DNA of 5,271 nt from Lachnoclostridium phytofermentans (GTDB lineage: Bacteria > Bacillota > Clostridia > Lachnospirales > Lachnospiraceae). The number at the start of each line of letters is the position of its first letter. Position 1 is the stretch's first letter. A model generated the notes under the pieces. It had not been told where the DNA came from. It ran no database searches and saw only the letters and a program-made list of their open reading frames with translations. Of the stretch, positions 1-5,212 are shown in pieces. The DNA lies in NCBI GenBank assembly GCA_003526525.1, contig DPVV01000134.1, forward strand, positions 1 to 5,271, in the 5' to 3' direction. The position numbers were made by a program, and so were the translations under genes.

Positions 1-404
1 TTTCTTCTCTTACAGGAGAACATTTGTTATCCATTATAGAGAATGCCAAAACAGTTGGTGTATTAGCTCAACTTCCTAAATTTAAGTTCGACTACACCAT
101 TAAAATGAATGATGATTTGAAAAACCTTGGGTTAGTGACTTCTTTTGATGAAAACAGAGCTGATTTTTCTAATTTAGGTAGTTCTCCTGATGGTAACATC
201 TACATTAAAGAGGTGCTACATAAAGCATTTATTAGTGTGGATGAATTAGGGACAAAAGCCGGAGCAGTGACAAAAGTGGAAATGGCGGTAGAGACTGCTG
301 CGCTCGGATACACAGTAAAATTGGACCGACCTTTCGTATTTGCTATTGTTGATAACAAAACGAATTTACCAATCTTTATTGGTACTGTGATGGACATTGA
401 ATAA
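1..404 (+). CDS. Serpin (serine protease inhibitor family), C-terminal part, 5' end outside window
   Basis: This is the C-terminal 133 residues of a serpin; the reading frame is open from base 3 and the gene begins upstream, so the TTG at 24 is not taken as a start. What is seen: LTGEHL near the left edge, LPKFKFDY, VLHKAFISVDE, the hinge ELGTKAGAVT (about bases 243-272), and VKLDRPFVFAI, which fits the serpin signature pattern, then LPIFIGTV shortly before the stop. Known for the family: serpins trap proteases when the reactive-centre loop is cut and inserts into a beta-sheet, and small residues at P12-P9 are typical of inhibitory members. Here P12-P9 read A-G-A-V with Thr at P14 and P8, so inhibition is likely. 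Counting 17 residues from the hinge Glu puts Glu at P1, but the loop is two residues longer than in alpha-1-antitrypsin, so P1 is uncertain. Export cannot be judged because the N-terminus is missing. Confidence 0.95.
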   Translation, partial: SSLTGEHLLSIIENAKTVGVLAQLPKFKFDYTIKMNDDLKNLGLVTSFDENRADFSNLGSSPDGNIYIKEVLHKAFISVDELGTKAGAVTKVEMAVETAALGYTVKLDRPFVFAIVDNKTNLPIFIGTVMDIE

Positions 405-421
405 GGGCTTTCATAGCCCTT
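403..421 (+). terminator. Short hairpin at the end of the serpin gene, probable weak terminator
   Basis: The arms AAGGGCT (403-409) and AGCCCTT (415-421) form a perfect 7-bp stem with the 5-base loop TTCAT. The 5' arm includes the last two bases of the serpin stop codon. Only a short, interrupted T-run (TTTCC) follows, so termination strength is doubtful; position is the main argument. Confidence 0.5.
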
Positions 422-524
422 TCCAATACTTGAAAACGTAAGTTTCGTATTTAACTATATTCTGATGTTAACATATAAAGTATACAAAGGAAAAAATAGA
501 CGATATCTTTGTTTATAATCTTTA

Positions 525-533
525 TGTTATACT
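525..533 (+). promoter_or_regulatory. Extended -10 promoter for the Cys-rich small gene
   Basis: TG-T-TATACT (TG at 525-526, hexamer 528-533) is a good extended -10 element. No convincing -35 lies at normal spacing (TTGTTT at 509-514 is only 13 bases away), which an extended -10 can compensate for. Transcription would start near 540, leaving a leader of about 25 bases that contains the ribosome site of the next gene. Promoter assignment is inference from motif and position. Confidence 0.5.
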
Positions 534-564
534 ATTCGTGCAATATAAAGGAAGAGGTTTCGTA

Positions 565-717
565 ATGAAAAAGGAAGTAATGAAATGTATCTGCAAAAGA
601 ACAAAATGTGAAAGACATGGTAAGTGTGAGGAATGTATCACGCACCATAATGAAAATAAAAAAAGTGGATTACCTTATTGCCAACGAAAAACTAAAAAAG
701 ATAATACGAATGAATAA
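565..717 (+). CDS. Cysteine-rich small protein, 50 residues, putative metal-binding
   Basis: The ATG at 565 follows a strong ribosome site AAGGAAGAGG (548-557) with seven bases between. The 50-residue product has six cysteines (8, 10, 15, 21, 24, 39) and histidines at 18, 27 and 28. The core is CICKRTKCERHGKCEEC followed by a His pair and then LPYCQR, with a Lys-rich tail. Two close Cys pairs with nearby His suggest a zinc- or iron-binding knuckle; there is no signal peptide or membrane segment, so it should be cytoplasmic. From memory, similar CxC...C..HG.C..C...H...PYC small proteins occur in clostridial genomes as uncharacterised proteins; I cannot name a family or function. It has its own apparent promoter and terminator, hence a single-gene unit. 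Ribosome site, residue pattern and a terminator about 80 bases after the stop support a real gene despite its size. Confidence 0.8.
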   Translation: MKKEVMKCICKRTKCERHGKCEECITHHNENKKSGLPYCQRKTKKDNTNE

Positions 718-797
718 GTGAAAGGACAATAGAAAAAATAAAAATATATTCTATGGGATAGAGAAGTAGTTATGACATAAAATTCTCTAAGAGTGTT

Positions 798-832
798 AAA
801 AGGTTTTAGTCAGATGGCTTTAACCTTTTTTT
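798..832 (+). terminator. Intrinsic terminator after the Cys-rich small gene
   Basis: AAAAGGTT (798-805) pairs with AACCTTTT (822-829). Inside, a two-by-two T mismatch is followed by four further pairs (808-811 with 816-819, one of them G-T) capped by AGAT. The 3' arm runs into a seven-base T tract (826-832). It lies about 80 bases after the stop at 717. Confidence 0.8.
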
Positions 833-1070
833 ATTCAATAAGTAAGATAGATGCTGGTTTACATAGCAAAAAAATAACGGTACATAAAGTAGATAAAAGA
901 TATATATTGAGTTAGTAATGATATGAAAGTATTTATATATTATAAATCCTAATCATTGATAAAAAATGGTAAATATGATATCGTTTCATTATAATCATTT
1001 ATAACATCAATTGTGCAAAGCAAAATAATACTCAAATGAAAAATTAAAAATTAGTACGAATTTTACACTT

Positions 1071-1103
1071 TTCTAAGAACGTTAGTTCTAGAATTCTCAA
1101 GAA
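1071..1103. repeat. Cluster of three TTCT/AGAA inverted repeats, possible operator
   Basis: Three short palindromes of the same half-site lie within 33 bases: TTCT-A-AGAA (1071-1079), TTCTAGAA (1086-1093) and TTCT-CA-AGAA (1094-1103); the last two abut. In RNA the segment could also fold as AGAAC-GTTA-GTTCT (1076-1089). The cluster is about 135 bases upstream of the GyrI-domain gene. Operator function is inference; no regulator is assigned. Confidence 0.35.
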
Positions 1104-1223
1104 AGAACATAGTTAAATCTATTTCAAAAGGTAAACAACCAAAATACATAAGATGTAGAGCTTGTAGACTAGAACCAAATTATATGTGGAGATAAAATAA
1201 ACGATTTTACCTCAATTCTTTAG

Positions 1224-1229
1224 AAAGGA
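1224..1229 (+). promoter_or_regulatory. Ribosome binding site deciding the start at 1238
   Basis: AAAGGA lies eight bases before the ATG at 1238, a normal spacing. For the in-frame TTG at 1232 the gap would be only two bases, so the ATG is preferred and the product is 354 residues. Confidence 0.8.
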
Positions 1230-1237
1230 TTTTGATT

Positions 1238-2302
1238 ATGTCAAACAACCGTTTTGTAACAATTAATACTTCCACCTGGAATAACAGTCCTTATGTTCCA
1301 AAAAGTAATGGGAGAATTATATCAGAACAATGCTCAGATAACGTGATATCGGAATATTGGTATGTCGATAGTCGAGGTGGAAAATGGTCAACCCTATTTT
1401 ATAGTGGTGAAACTATTCATATAGGAGAGACAATACAGTTTGTATTTTGGGTACATATTAAAAAGAATTTTGGTACAACTTTTAGGGCTCAGCTATTCCA
1501 AAGTGACTGGGATAAGGCGACAACATTTGAACTTTCTAATAACTGCCCTTATTTAATTAAAAACATTGGAAAGTACTATTTGTTTTCCATTCCTTACATA
1601 GCAAGTGAAGATCATATCGTTAACTATACGTTATCCATGAATGATTTTGAAGCTACTATTTTTTCTGCTGAAGAAAATGGTGTAAATAAAGTAGAGTTAG
1701 TACCGACAGAAAAAGGGAAGATATCAGTAGATAGGATTAATGAAATCACAAAGGAAGAAAATGATATATGGGATTGCTCTCCTTATCAAATTGTAAAATG
1801 TTATAAGGAGGATTTCCCTAAGACCAGATTTATTGGTATAAAATACAGTGATGAAGATAGGGTCAACGGTATGTATGGTTGGCACTGGGGTCAATGGTTT
1901 GAGACAGGAAAATTTGGAGTAATTGAAAAGCTGTTAACGAAAGAGTTTCAAAAGGTATATACTGACGCGGAGGCATATATAGGTCTTGAACGTTATAAGG
2001 AGGGAGAACCTTATGAGTATTGGATAGGGATGTTTCTTCCGGAAAACAGTGTAGTCCCTGATGGTTATTCTTATGTTGACTTTAATTTTAACTGTGTAGG
2101 GGTTTGTTGGATAAAGGGACACGAAGAAAATGTTTATGGTCATGAGGGAGACTGCTATGAAGAACTAATTGAGAAAGGTATCCAAGTTCTTGAAGATAGC
2201 AATGGTGCTTGCTGGTTTTTCGAACGGTATGTATGCCCTAGATTTACAACTCAAGATAAAGAAGGCAAAGTAATTTTAGATATCGGATATTTTGTGAAGT
2301 AA
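1238..2302 (+). CDS. GyrI-like effector-binding domain protein with a beta-rich N-terminal domain, no HTH
   Basis: The 354-residue product has two parts. Residues from about 195 to the end resemble the GyrI-like small-molecule-binding domain found at the C-terminus of AraC- and MerR-type regulators and in stand-alone proteins. Matching pieces are RFIGIKYSDEDRV (198-210), WGQWFETGKF (217-226), EYWIGMFLPE (260-269), a GVCWIKGHEEN segment (288-298) and FFERYVCPRFTT (327-338) before the final beta strand. Residues 1 to about 150 are rich in aromatic and beta-forming residues (SEYWYVDSRGGKW at 38-50, FVFWVHIKKNFG at 68-79), suggesting a sandwich-like fold; I do not recognise this domain. There is no helix-turn-helix, signal peptide or membrane segment, so it should be a cytosolic ligand-binding protein or perhaps an enzyme, since some stand-alone GyrI-like proteins are hydrolases. 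The alternative is an AraC-type regulator that lost its HTH, but the good ribosome site and start argue for an intact gene. Confidence 0.85.
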   Translation: MSNNRFVTINTSTWNNSPYVPKSNGRIISEQCSDNVISEYWYVDSRGGKWSTLFYSGETIHIGETIQFVFWVHIKKNFGTTFRAQLFQSDWDKATTFELSNNCPYLIKNIGKYYLFSIPYIASEDHIVNYTLSMNDFEATIFSAEENGVNKVELVPTEKGKISVDRINEITKEENDIWDCSPYQIVKCYKEDFPKTRFIGIKYSDEDRVNGMYGWHWGQWFETGKFGVIEKLLTKEFQKVYTDAEAYIGLERYKEGEPYEYWIGMFLPENSVVPDGYSYVDFNFNCVGVCWIKGHEENVYGHEGDCYEELIEKGIQVLEDSNGACWFFERYVCPRFTTQDKEGKVILDIGYFVK

Positions 2303-2329
2303 GAATTCTATTTTATATTAAAGTGAAAA

Positions 2330-2362
2330 AATCTCTGAGAAGTAAGGTATTTCTCAGAGATT
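2330..2362. terminator. Perfect 12-bp hairpin, probable bidirectional terminator
   Basis: AATCTCTGAGAA (2330-2341) and TTCTCAGAGATT (2351-2362) pair without mismatch around a nine-base loop. It begins 27 bases after the stop of the GyrI-domain gene. On the + strand only ATTTCGG follows the stem, a weak T-run; on the - strand the stem is followed by six T, so it would stop leftward transcription better, although no leftward gene is seen here. Confidence 0.7.
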
Positions 2363-2591
2363 ATTTCGGATATAATTAGCTCGTTCTCGGGTAAGACAGT
2401 GAACCAATCTAAAGTTGTTGAAATATCTAAAGGTGTGCTGTGACAGTAATATTTAAATGGAGATTATAAAAAGATTCAATTATTAGTATTTTAAGTTTTT
2501 AAGATATATTATAAGAAATGAAGGTGGTATCATTGCTGAGAATATTTTGATATAAATTGGAAATAAAATGGATAAAAGAGTTAAATTTACC
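2363..2591. other. Intergenic region upstream of the PadR operon
   Basis: Together with the flanking hairpin and operator this fills the 326 bases between genes. I see no open frame with a start and ribosome site, no RNA gene and no mobile element. The only candidate signal is the weak promoter at 2547-2576, listed separately. Confidence 0.6.
2547..2576 (+). promoter_or_regulatory. Candidate promoter of the PadR operon, upstream of the palindrome
   Basis: TTGATA (2547-2552), 18 bases, then GATAAA (2571-2576) would start transcription near 2583. The palindrome at 2596-2618 would then lie just downstream of the start, where a bound repressor can block elongation or initiation, and the ribosome site would be inside the mRNA. 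The -10 is imperfect, so confidence is low. Confidence 0.3.
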
Positions 2592-2597
2592 TTGACA
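2592..2597 (+). promoter_or_regulatory. Consensus -35 hexamer TTGACA partly inside the operator
   Basis: TTGACA matches the sigma-A -35 consensus exactly. The best downstream -10 candidates are TATATA (2611-2616, 13-base spacing) and TATATG (2613-2618, 15-base spacing), both too close. They would start transcription at about 2622-2625, in or just after the ribosome site. It may still be a real element used with unusual geometry, or chance; compare the alternative at 2547-2576. Confidence 0.3.
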
Positions 2598-2618
2598 TAT
2601 ATCGATAATCTATATATG
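2596..2618. promoter_or_regulatory. 23-bp palindromic operator, probably bound by the PadR regulator
   Basis: Half-sites CATATAT (2596-2602) and ATATATG (2612-2618) flank a GAT/ATC core (2604-2606 and 2608-2610) centred on base 2607. Of eleven base pairs across the dyad, only one (2603 against 2611) breaks symmetry. It overlaps a TTGACA hexamer and abuts the ribosome site GGAGGG (2618-2623) of the PadR gene. PadR proteins are dimers that often repress their own promoters through such dyads; binding here is inference. Confidence 0.6.
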
Positions 2619-2628
2619 GAGGGTTGTT

Positions 2629-2967
2629 ATGATTGAGAAAAGCTTATTATCGGGAAGTACTACAATGTTGTTGCTTCGTTTACTTGAAGAGAAAGATATG
2701 TATGGGTATGAAATGATTGATACCTTACGAAAACAATCCAATAACGTGTTTGAATTAAAGGCAGGAACTTTATATCCTTTACTCCATTCTCTGGAAGAAA
2801 AGGACTTATTATTCTCGTATGAAGAAGAGGTTAATGGTAAAGTTCGTAAGTATTATAAGATATCCAAAGAAGGAAAAAAGTATTTAAAACAAAAGAAAGA
2901 AGAATGGCAGGAATATTCCAAAGCAGTAAGTAATGTACTGGGAGGAAACTGTTATGGGATGGTCTGA
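2629..2967 (+). CDS. PadR family transcriptional regulator
   Basis: At 112 residues this is a typical short PadR-type winged-helix repressor. Visible parts: the first helices SGSTTMLLLRLLEEKDMYGYEM (8-29), a recognition-helix region LKAGTLYPLLHSLEEKDLL (43-61) with the characteristic GTLYPLL, and the wing with VNGKVRKYYKISKEGKKYL (68-86). A C-terminal helix around Trp93 is the usual dimerisation element and, in the multidrug regulator LmrR, part of the ligand pocket. The ATG at 2629 follows GGAGGG (2618-2623) by five bases. The gene overlaps the next by 14 bases, so both are made from one mRNA with probable translational coupling. The 23-bp palindrome directly upstream points to autoregulation. 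I infer that it represses this two-gene operon; the inducing signal is unknown, though PadR proteins of this size often respond to small hydrophobic compounds or cell-envelope stress. Confidence 0.95.
   Translation: MIEKSLLSGSTTMLLLRLLEEKDMYGYEMIDTLRKQSNNVFELKAGTLYPLLHSLEEKDLLFSYEEEVNGKVRKYYKISKEGKKYLKQKKEEWQEYSKAVSNVLGGNCYGMV
2941..2945 (+). promoter_or_regulatory. Ribosome binding site inside the PadR gene, deciding the start at 2954
   Basis: GGAGG lies eight bases before the ATG at 2954. The in-frame ATG at 2933 precedes this site and has no comparable site of its own. Starting at 2954 also places the conserved prefix domain at the N-terminus, as is usual in these proteins. Confidence 0.85.
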
Positions 2968-4312
2968 TTATATTACTACAGTAAAAGAACAAATTCGTAA
3001 TAATAAGGCAAAACTACTGATTGAAGATGAATTAAAAGATCATTTAGAGGAACAAATCAAAGCATTTGAGGAAGATGGATTAAGTTACGTAGAAGCGGAA
3101 CAAAAGGCAATTCTTGATATGGGGGATCCGGTTGAAGTTGGCACAGAATTAAACCGTATACATCGTCCTAAACTAGAGAAGAAACTATTATTTACAGTGA
3201 TACTCTTTAGCGCTATTAATCTTATAGTTCAATTTGTTGTTGGAAAGGTTTTTCACTCTACTACGAGCTATTTTAATACGCAAGCAGTTTATATCGTAAT
3301 CGGTATTGGAGTGATGGTATTTGTCTATTATATGGACTACACGATTATAGGAAGGTATCCATTCTTAATATGGGGAGTGTTATCACTCATTGGTATTTAT
3401 ATTATTGAATTTGGACACAGACACTATAACGTTTTCAACGATTTATTTTTCATCACCTTATTATTCGTACCTATTTTTGCAGGTATTTTATTCCACTTAA
3501 GGAAACTAAAGTTAATTGGGTTAATGTTATCAGTAATTATAGGAGCAACACCAATCTTTATAGCATTATGCGGTAGAAGTGTATCGGTAGTGATTCATTA
3601 TATTGTAATCTATCTTATTATGTTAAATGTTGCTGTTGGTAAACAGTGGTTTGGTAATAGAAAAATAGGTTTTGCGATTGTTTGGGCAAGTACGATCGGT
3701 ATACCAGCTTTATTTATTTTGCTATGCCTAAAGTTTGGTATCCCTTTATTAAACAATTACCAGATTGAAAGATTAAAATCTATATTCACAGATGTACCTA
3801 ACCGAGATTTTACGTATCAGTCTAACACGGCAAGACAGGCATTAGCCAATTCTAAAATCCTCTGTGGCAGTTCAGATATTATTAATCGGGTACCAGCTGT
3901 TGAGAGTGATTACATCCTTGTCTTTATTTTTAGTATGTTTGGTATATTAGCTGGAATTTGCGTAATTGCTCTACTTCTCTTTTTATTATATAAAGCGTTT
4001 CGAATCGCAAAAGTTCAAAAGAGTTATCTCGGATATATGGTTGGAATGGCCTGTACACTAACTTTTATAGTAGAAACATTTTTTTATATTATTAATAATT
4101 TAGTCTCTATGAAATTTAACTTGATAATAAAACAGCAAGCACTTCCATTCTTATCAAATGGTGCAAGAAATATTATATTTTCTTATGCAATTGTTGGTCT
4201 TCTTTTGTCTGTATATCGGAATACAGGACTAGTTTCTGACCGTACAAATAAGAAGAAAAGAAACTGGTTACAACGAAGAAGAAATATGAGGATTTTCATT
4301 AAGAGTGAGTAA
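2954..4312 (+). CDS. Permease-prefix (HAAS-like) domain fused to a divergent FtsW/RodA/SpoVE (SEDS) membrane protein
   Basis: The 452-residue protein starts with a charged, helical cytoplasmic domain (about 1-72: DELKDHLEEQIKAFEEDGLS, then EAEQKAILDMGDP), the prefix seen on many PadR-linked permeases. About ten membrane segments follow, roughly at 78-98, 110-127, 136-153, 163-180, 184-203, 211-228, 238-262, 321-346, 358-384 and 404-421. SEDS features are YQIERLKSIF (269-278), Asp319 in VESDYILVF, at the place of the HTDFIF aspartate of RodA/FtsW, and LPFLSNGARNIIFSYAIVGLLLS (397-419), which parallels the LPFISYGGSS region. SEDS proteins polymerise or help assemble peptidoglycan. The aspartate is kept but the AEELG glutamates are replaced by FSMFG and the LPFISYGG glycines partly lost, so activity is uncertain. 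It ends in a basic cytoplasmic tail (Arg/Lys-rich, 430-452). Co-transcription with PadR suggests stress-regulated envelope work (inference). No clear terminator follows. Confidence 0.85.
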   Translation: MGWSDYITTVKEQIRNNKAKLLIEDELKDHLEEQIKAFEEDGLSYVEAEQKAILDMGDPVEVGTELNRIHRPKLEKKLLFTVILFSAINLIVQFVVGKVFHSTTSYFNTQAVYIVIGIGVMVFVYYMDYTIIGRYPFLIWGVLSLIGIYIIEFGHRHYNVFNDLFFITLLFVPIFAGILFHLRKLKLIGLMLSVIIGATPIFIALCGRSVSVVIHYIVIYLIMLNVAVGKQWFGNRKIGFAIVWASTIGIPALFILLCLKFGIPLLNNYQIERLKSIFTDVPNRDFTYQSNTARQALANSKILCGSSDIINRVPAVESDYILVFIFSMFGILAGICVIALLLFLLYKAFRIAKVQKSYLGYMVGMACTLTFIVETFFYIINNLVSMKFNLIIKQQALPFLSNGARNIIFSYAIVGLLLSVYRNTGLVSDRTNKKKRNWLQRRRNMRIFIKSE

Positions 4313-4444
4313 TTTATATATAAGGCTAGAGAACTATATCTTTTGAAAAACGAGTTGATATGATAAAATAAAAATATACGTTTTCATGCCAACCAAGATA
4401 CTTTGTACACAATTAGTTAGCATTCTTTTAATACGACACTATTC

Positions 4445-4473
4445 TTGGATAGAAAGCATTTTTATTCTATTCT
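4445..4473 (+). promoter_or_regulatory. Candidate promoter of the methionine sulfoxide reductase gene
   Basis: TTGGAT (4445-4450), exactly 17 bases, then TATTCT (4468-4473) gives a moderate sigma-A promoter with a start near 4480 and a leader of about 65 bases. A second candidate in the same spacer is TG-A-TAAAAT (4361-4369), an extended -10 with TTGAAA (4343-4348) 15 bases before its hexamer. I cannot choose firmly between them. Confidence 0.35.
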
Positions 4474-4545
4474 GTGTATATCGCAGGAGATTATATATTT
4501 CCAAATTAATAGTTATAAAGTCAGAAGATAAGTGAGGGTAGAAGT

Positions 4546-5058
4546 ATGGAACAAATCGAAAGTATATATCCCGACAAGAAAATAGAGATGTACGACTTAT
4601 TATTGGCACAGTTAAAGGCAATGTTAGAAGGAGAGCAAGATGTTATTTCAAATTTAAGTAATGCCTCTGCACTACTAAATCAGGCACTGAAAGATATAAA
4701 CTGGGTAGGATTTTATTTTATGAAAAGAGGAAGCTTAATTCTTGGTCCTTTCCAAGGTAAAATTGCTTGTATTCACATCCCTATCGGACGTGGGGTATGC
4801 GGTACTGCAGTGAAAGAGGGAAAGACTCAAGTTGTGACAGATGTTCATGAATTCCCAGGTCATATCGCATGTGATAGTGCTTCTAACTCAGAAATTGTAA
4901 TTCCAATGATGAAAAATGGAACTATTCTTGGTGTGTTAGATATTGATAGTCCAAACTTTCATCGCTTTGATGAGGTTGATGCAGAGTATTTGGAACAATT
5001 CGTATCCTTATTAGTGGAGTGCTGTGATTGGAAAAGTAGTCTCCAATATGATTTTTGA
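4546..5058 (+). CDS. msrC: Free methionine-(R)-sulfoxide reductase (GAF domain, fRMsr/YtsP type)
   Basis: This 170-residue protein is a single GAF domain of the enzyme that reduces free methionine-(R)-sulfoxide to methionine in the cytosol, normally with thioredoxin. Seen: LNQALKDINWVGFYFMKRG (44-62), ILGPFQGKIACIHIPIGRGVCG (65-86), VVTDVHEFPGHIACDSASNSEIVIP (96-120) and GVLDIDSPNFHRFDEVD (129-145), a near-complete match to the family. The three cysteines used in catalysis and disulfide exchange are present at 75, 85 and 109; their spacing of 10 and 24 residues equals that of Cys84, Cys94 and Cys118 in the E. coli enzyme. Length is normal. The ATG at 4546 follows GAGGG (4534-4538) by seven bases. 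It is separated by over 200 bases from the membrane-protein gene and probably has its own promoter. The role is oxidative-stress repair, useful to an anaerobe exposed to air (inference). Confidence 0.96.
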   Translation: MEQIESIYPDKKIEMYDLLLAQLKAMLEGEQDVISNLSNASALLNQALKDINWVGFYFMKRGSLILGPFQGKIACIHIPIGRGVCGTAVKEGKTQVVTDVHEFPGHIACDSASNSEIVIPMMKNGTILGVLDIDSPNFHRFDEVDAEYLEQFVSLLVECCDWKSSLQYDF

Positions 5059-5085
5059 TAGAACTCTTATGAAAGTTAGTTCTAT
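5058..5085 (+). terminator. Hairpin at the end of msrC, doubtful terminator
   Basis: ATAGAACT (5058-5065) pairs perfectly with AGTTCTAT (5078-5085), and CTT/AAG (5066-5068 with 5073-5075) can extend the stem across a two-base bulge. It begins at the last base of the msrC stop codon. No T-run follows, so it may protect the mRNA 3' end instead of terminating, or act only weakly. Confidence 0.45.
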
Positions 5086-5090
5086 GAGCA

Positions 5091-5118
5091 AAGAGGTATC
5101 TTTCAAGAGGTACTTTCC
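5091..5118. repeat. Two tandem 14-base imperfect repeats
   Basis: AAGAGGTATCTTTC (5091-5104) is followed directly by AAGAGGTACTTTCC (5105-5118). The first eight bases are identical and each unit can form a tiny hairpin. Function unknown; it could be chance in a spacer of this composition. Confidence 0.4.
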
Positions 5119-5122
5119 GTAA

Positions 5123-5174
5123 CTTTTCCTTGTAATAATAACGATTCTACATCGTTGTAACTCTTTCAGAAAAG
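5123..5174 (+). other. Possible stem-loop structure in the leader of the last gene
   Basis: AACGAT (5140-5145) and ATCGTT (5151-5156) form a perfect 6-bp stem with a five-base loop, extendable by a G-T and an A-T pair. Outside it, CTTTTC (5123-5128) can pair with GAAAAG (5169-5174). No T-run follows. I match it to no known riboswitch or leader. Confidence 0.3.
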
Positions 5175-5212
5175 ATAGATATATTAGTATTAAATACGAT
5201 GAAGGATTTTAT

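Larger units (their letters stand above)
833..1237. other. Gene-poor intergenic region of about 400 bases
   Basis: Very AT-rich, with stops in all frames. I found no RNA gene, no mobile element and no start codon with a ribosome site before the one serving the gene at 1238. The structured parts are the inverted-repeat cluster at 1071-1103 and a stop-free stretch at 1055-1195, which lacks a start codon and is not called as a gene. No strong sigma-A promoter for the downstream gene stands out; TAAAAT at 1193-1198 could be a -10 but has no good -35. Confidence 0.7.

Noticed and set aside
465..474. Perfect 10-bp palindrome ATGTTAACAT upstream of the Cys-rich gene
   Set aside because: Short, single and expected at noticeable frequency in AT-rich DNA; it lies about 50 bases upstream of the -10 with nothing else to support an operator.
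1055..1195. Stop-free + strand stretch ending in RCRACRLEPNYMWR, possibly a small Cys-containing protein or gene remnant
   Set aside because: It has no ATG, GTG or TTG start with a ribosome site, lies in AT-rich spacer and matches nothing I recognise. The repeat cluster at 1071-1103 lies inside it.
1232..1237. TTG at 1232 as start of the GyrI-domain protein
   Set aside because: The ribosome site AAAGGA ends only two bases before it, whereas the ATG at 1238 has normal eight-base spacing.
2376..2444. Short stop-free stretch reading FSGKTVNQSKVVEISKGVL, considered as a gene remnant
   Set aside because: About 20 codons, no recognisable family, no start or ribosome site, and no matching fragments on either side.
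2933..2953. ATG at 2933 as start of the SEDS-like protein
   Set aside because: It precedes the GGAGG site at 2941-2945 and would add seven residues without family support; 2954 is preferred.
4429..4443. Sequence resembling the phage T7 promoter (TAATACGACACTATT)
   Set aside because: Two bases of the TCAC core are missing compared with the T7 consensus and no phage polymerase or phage gene is nearby. Treated as chance similarity.
4439..4621. Minus-strand open frame of 60 codons across the msrC start
   Set aside because: It overlaps the msrC start and ribosome site, has no family resemblance and reads as the antisense of a real gene. The minus-strand frames at 200-397 and 1934-2143 are rejected for the same reason.
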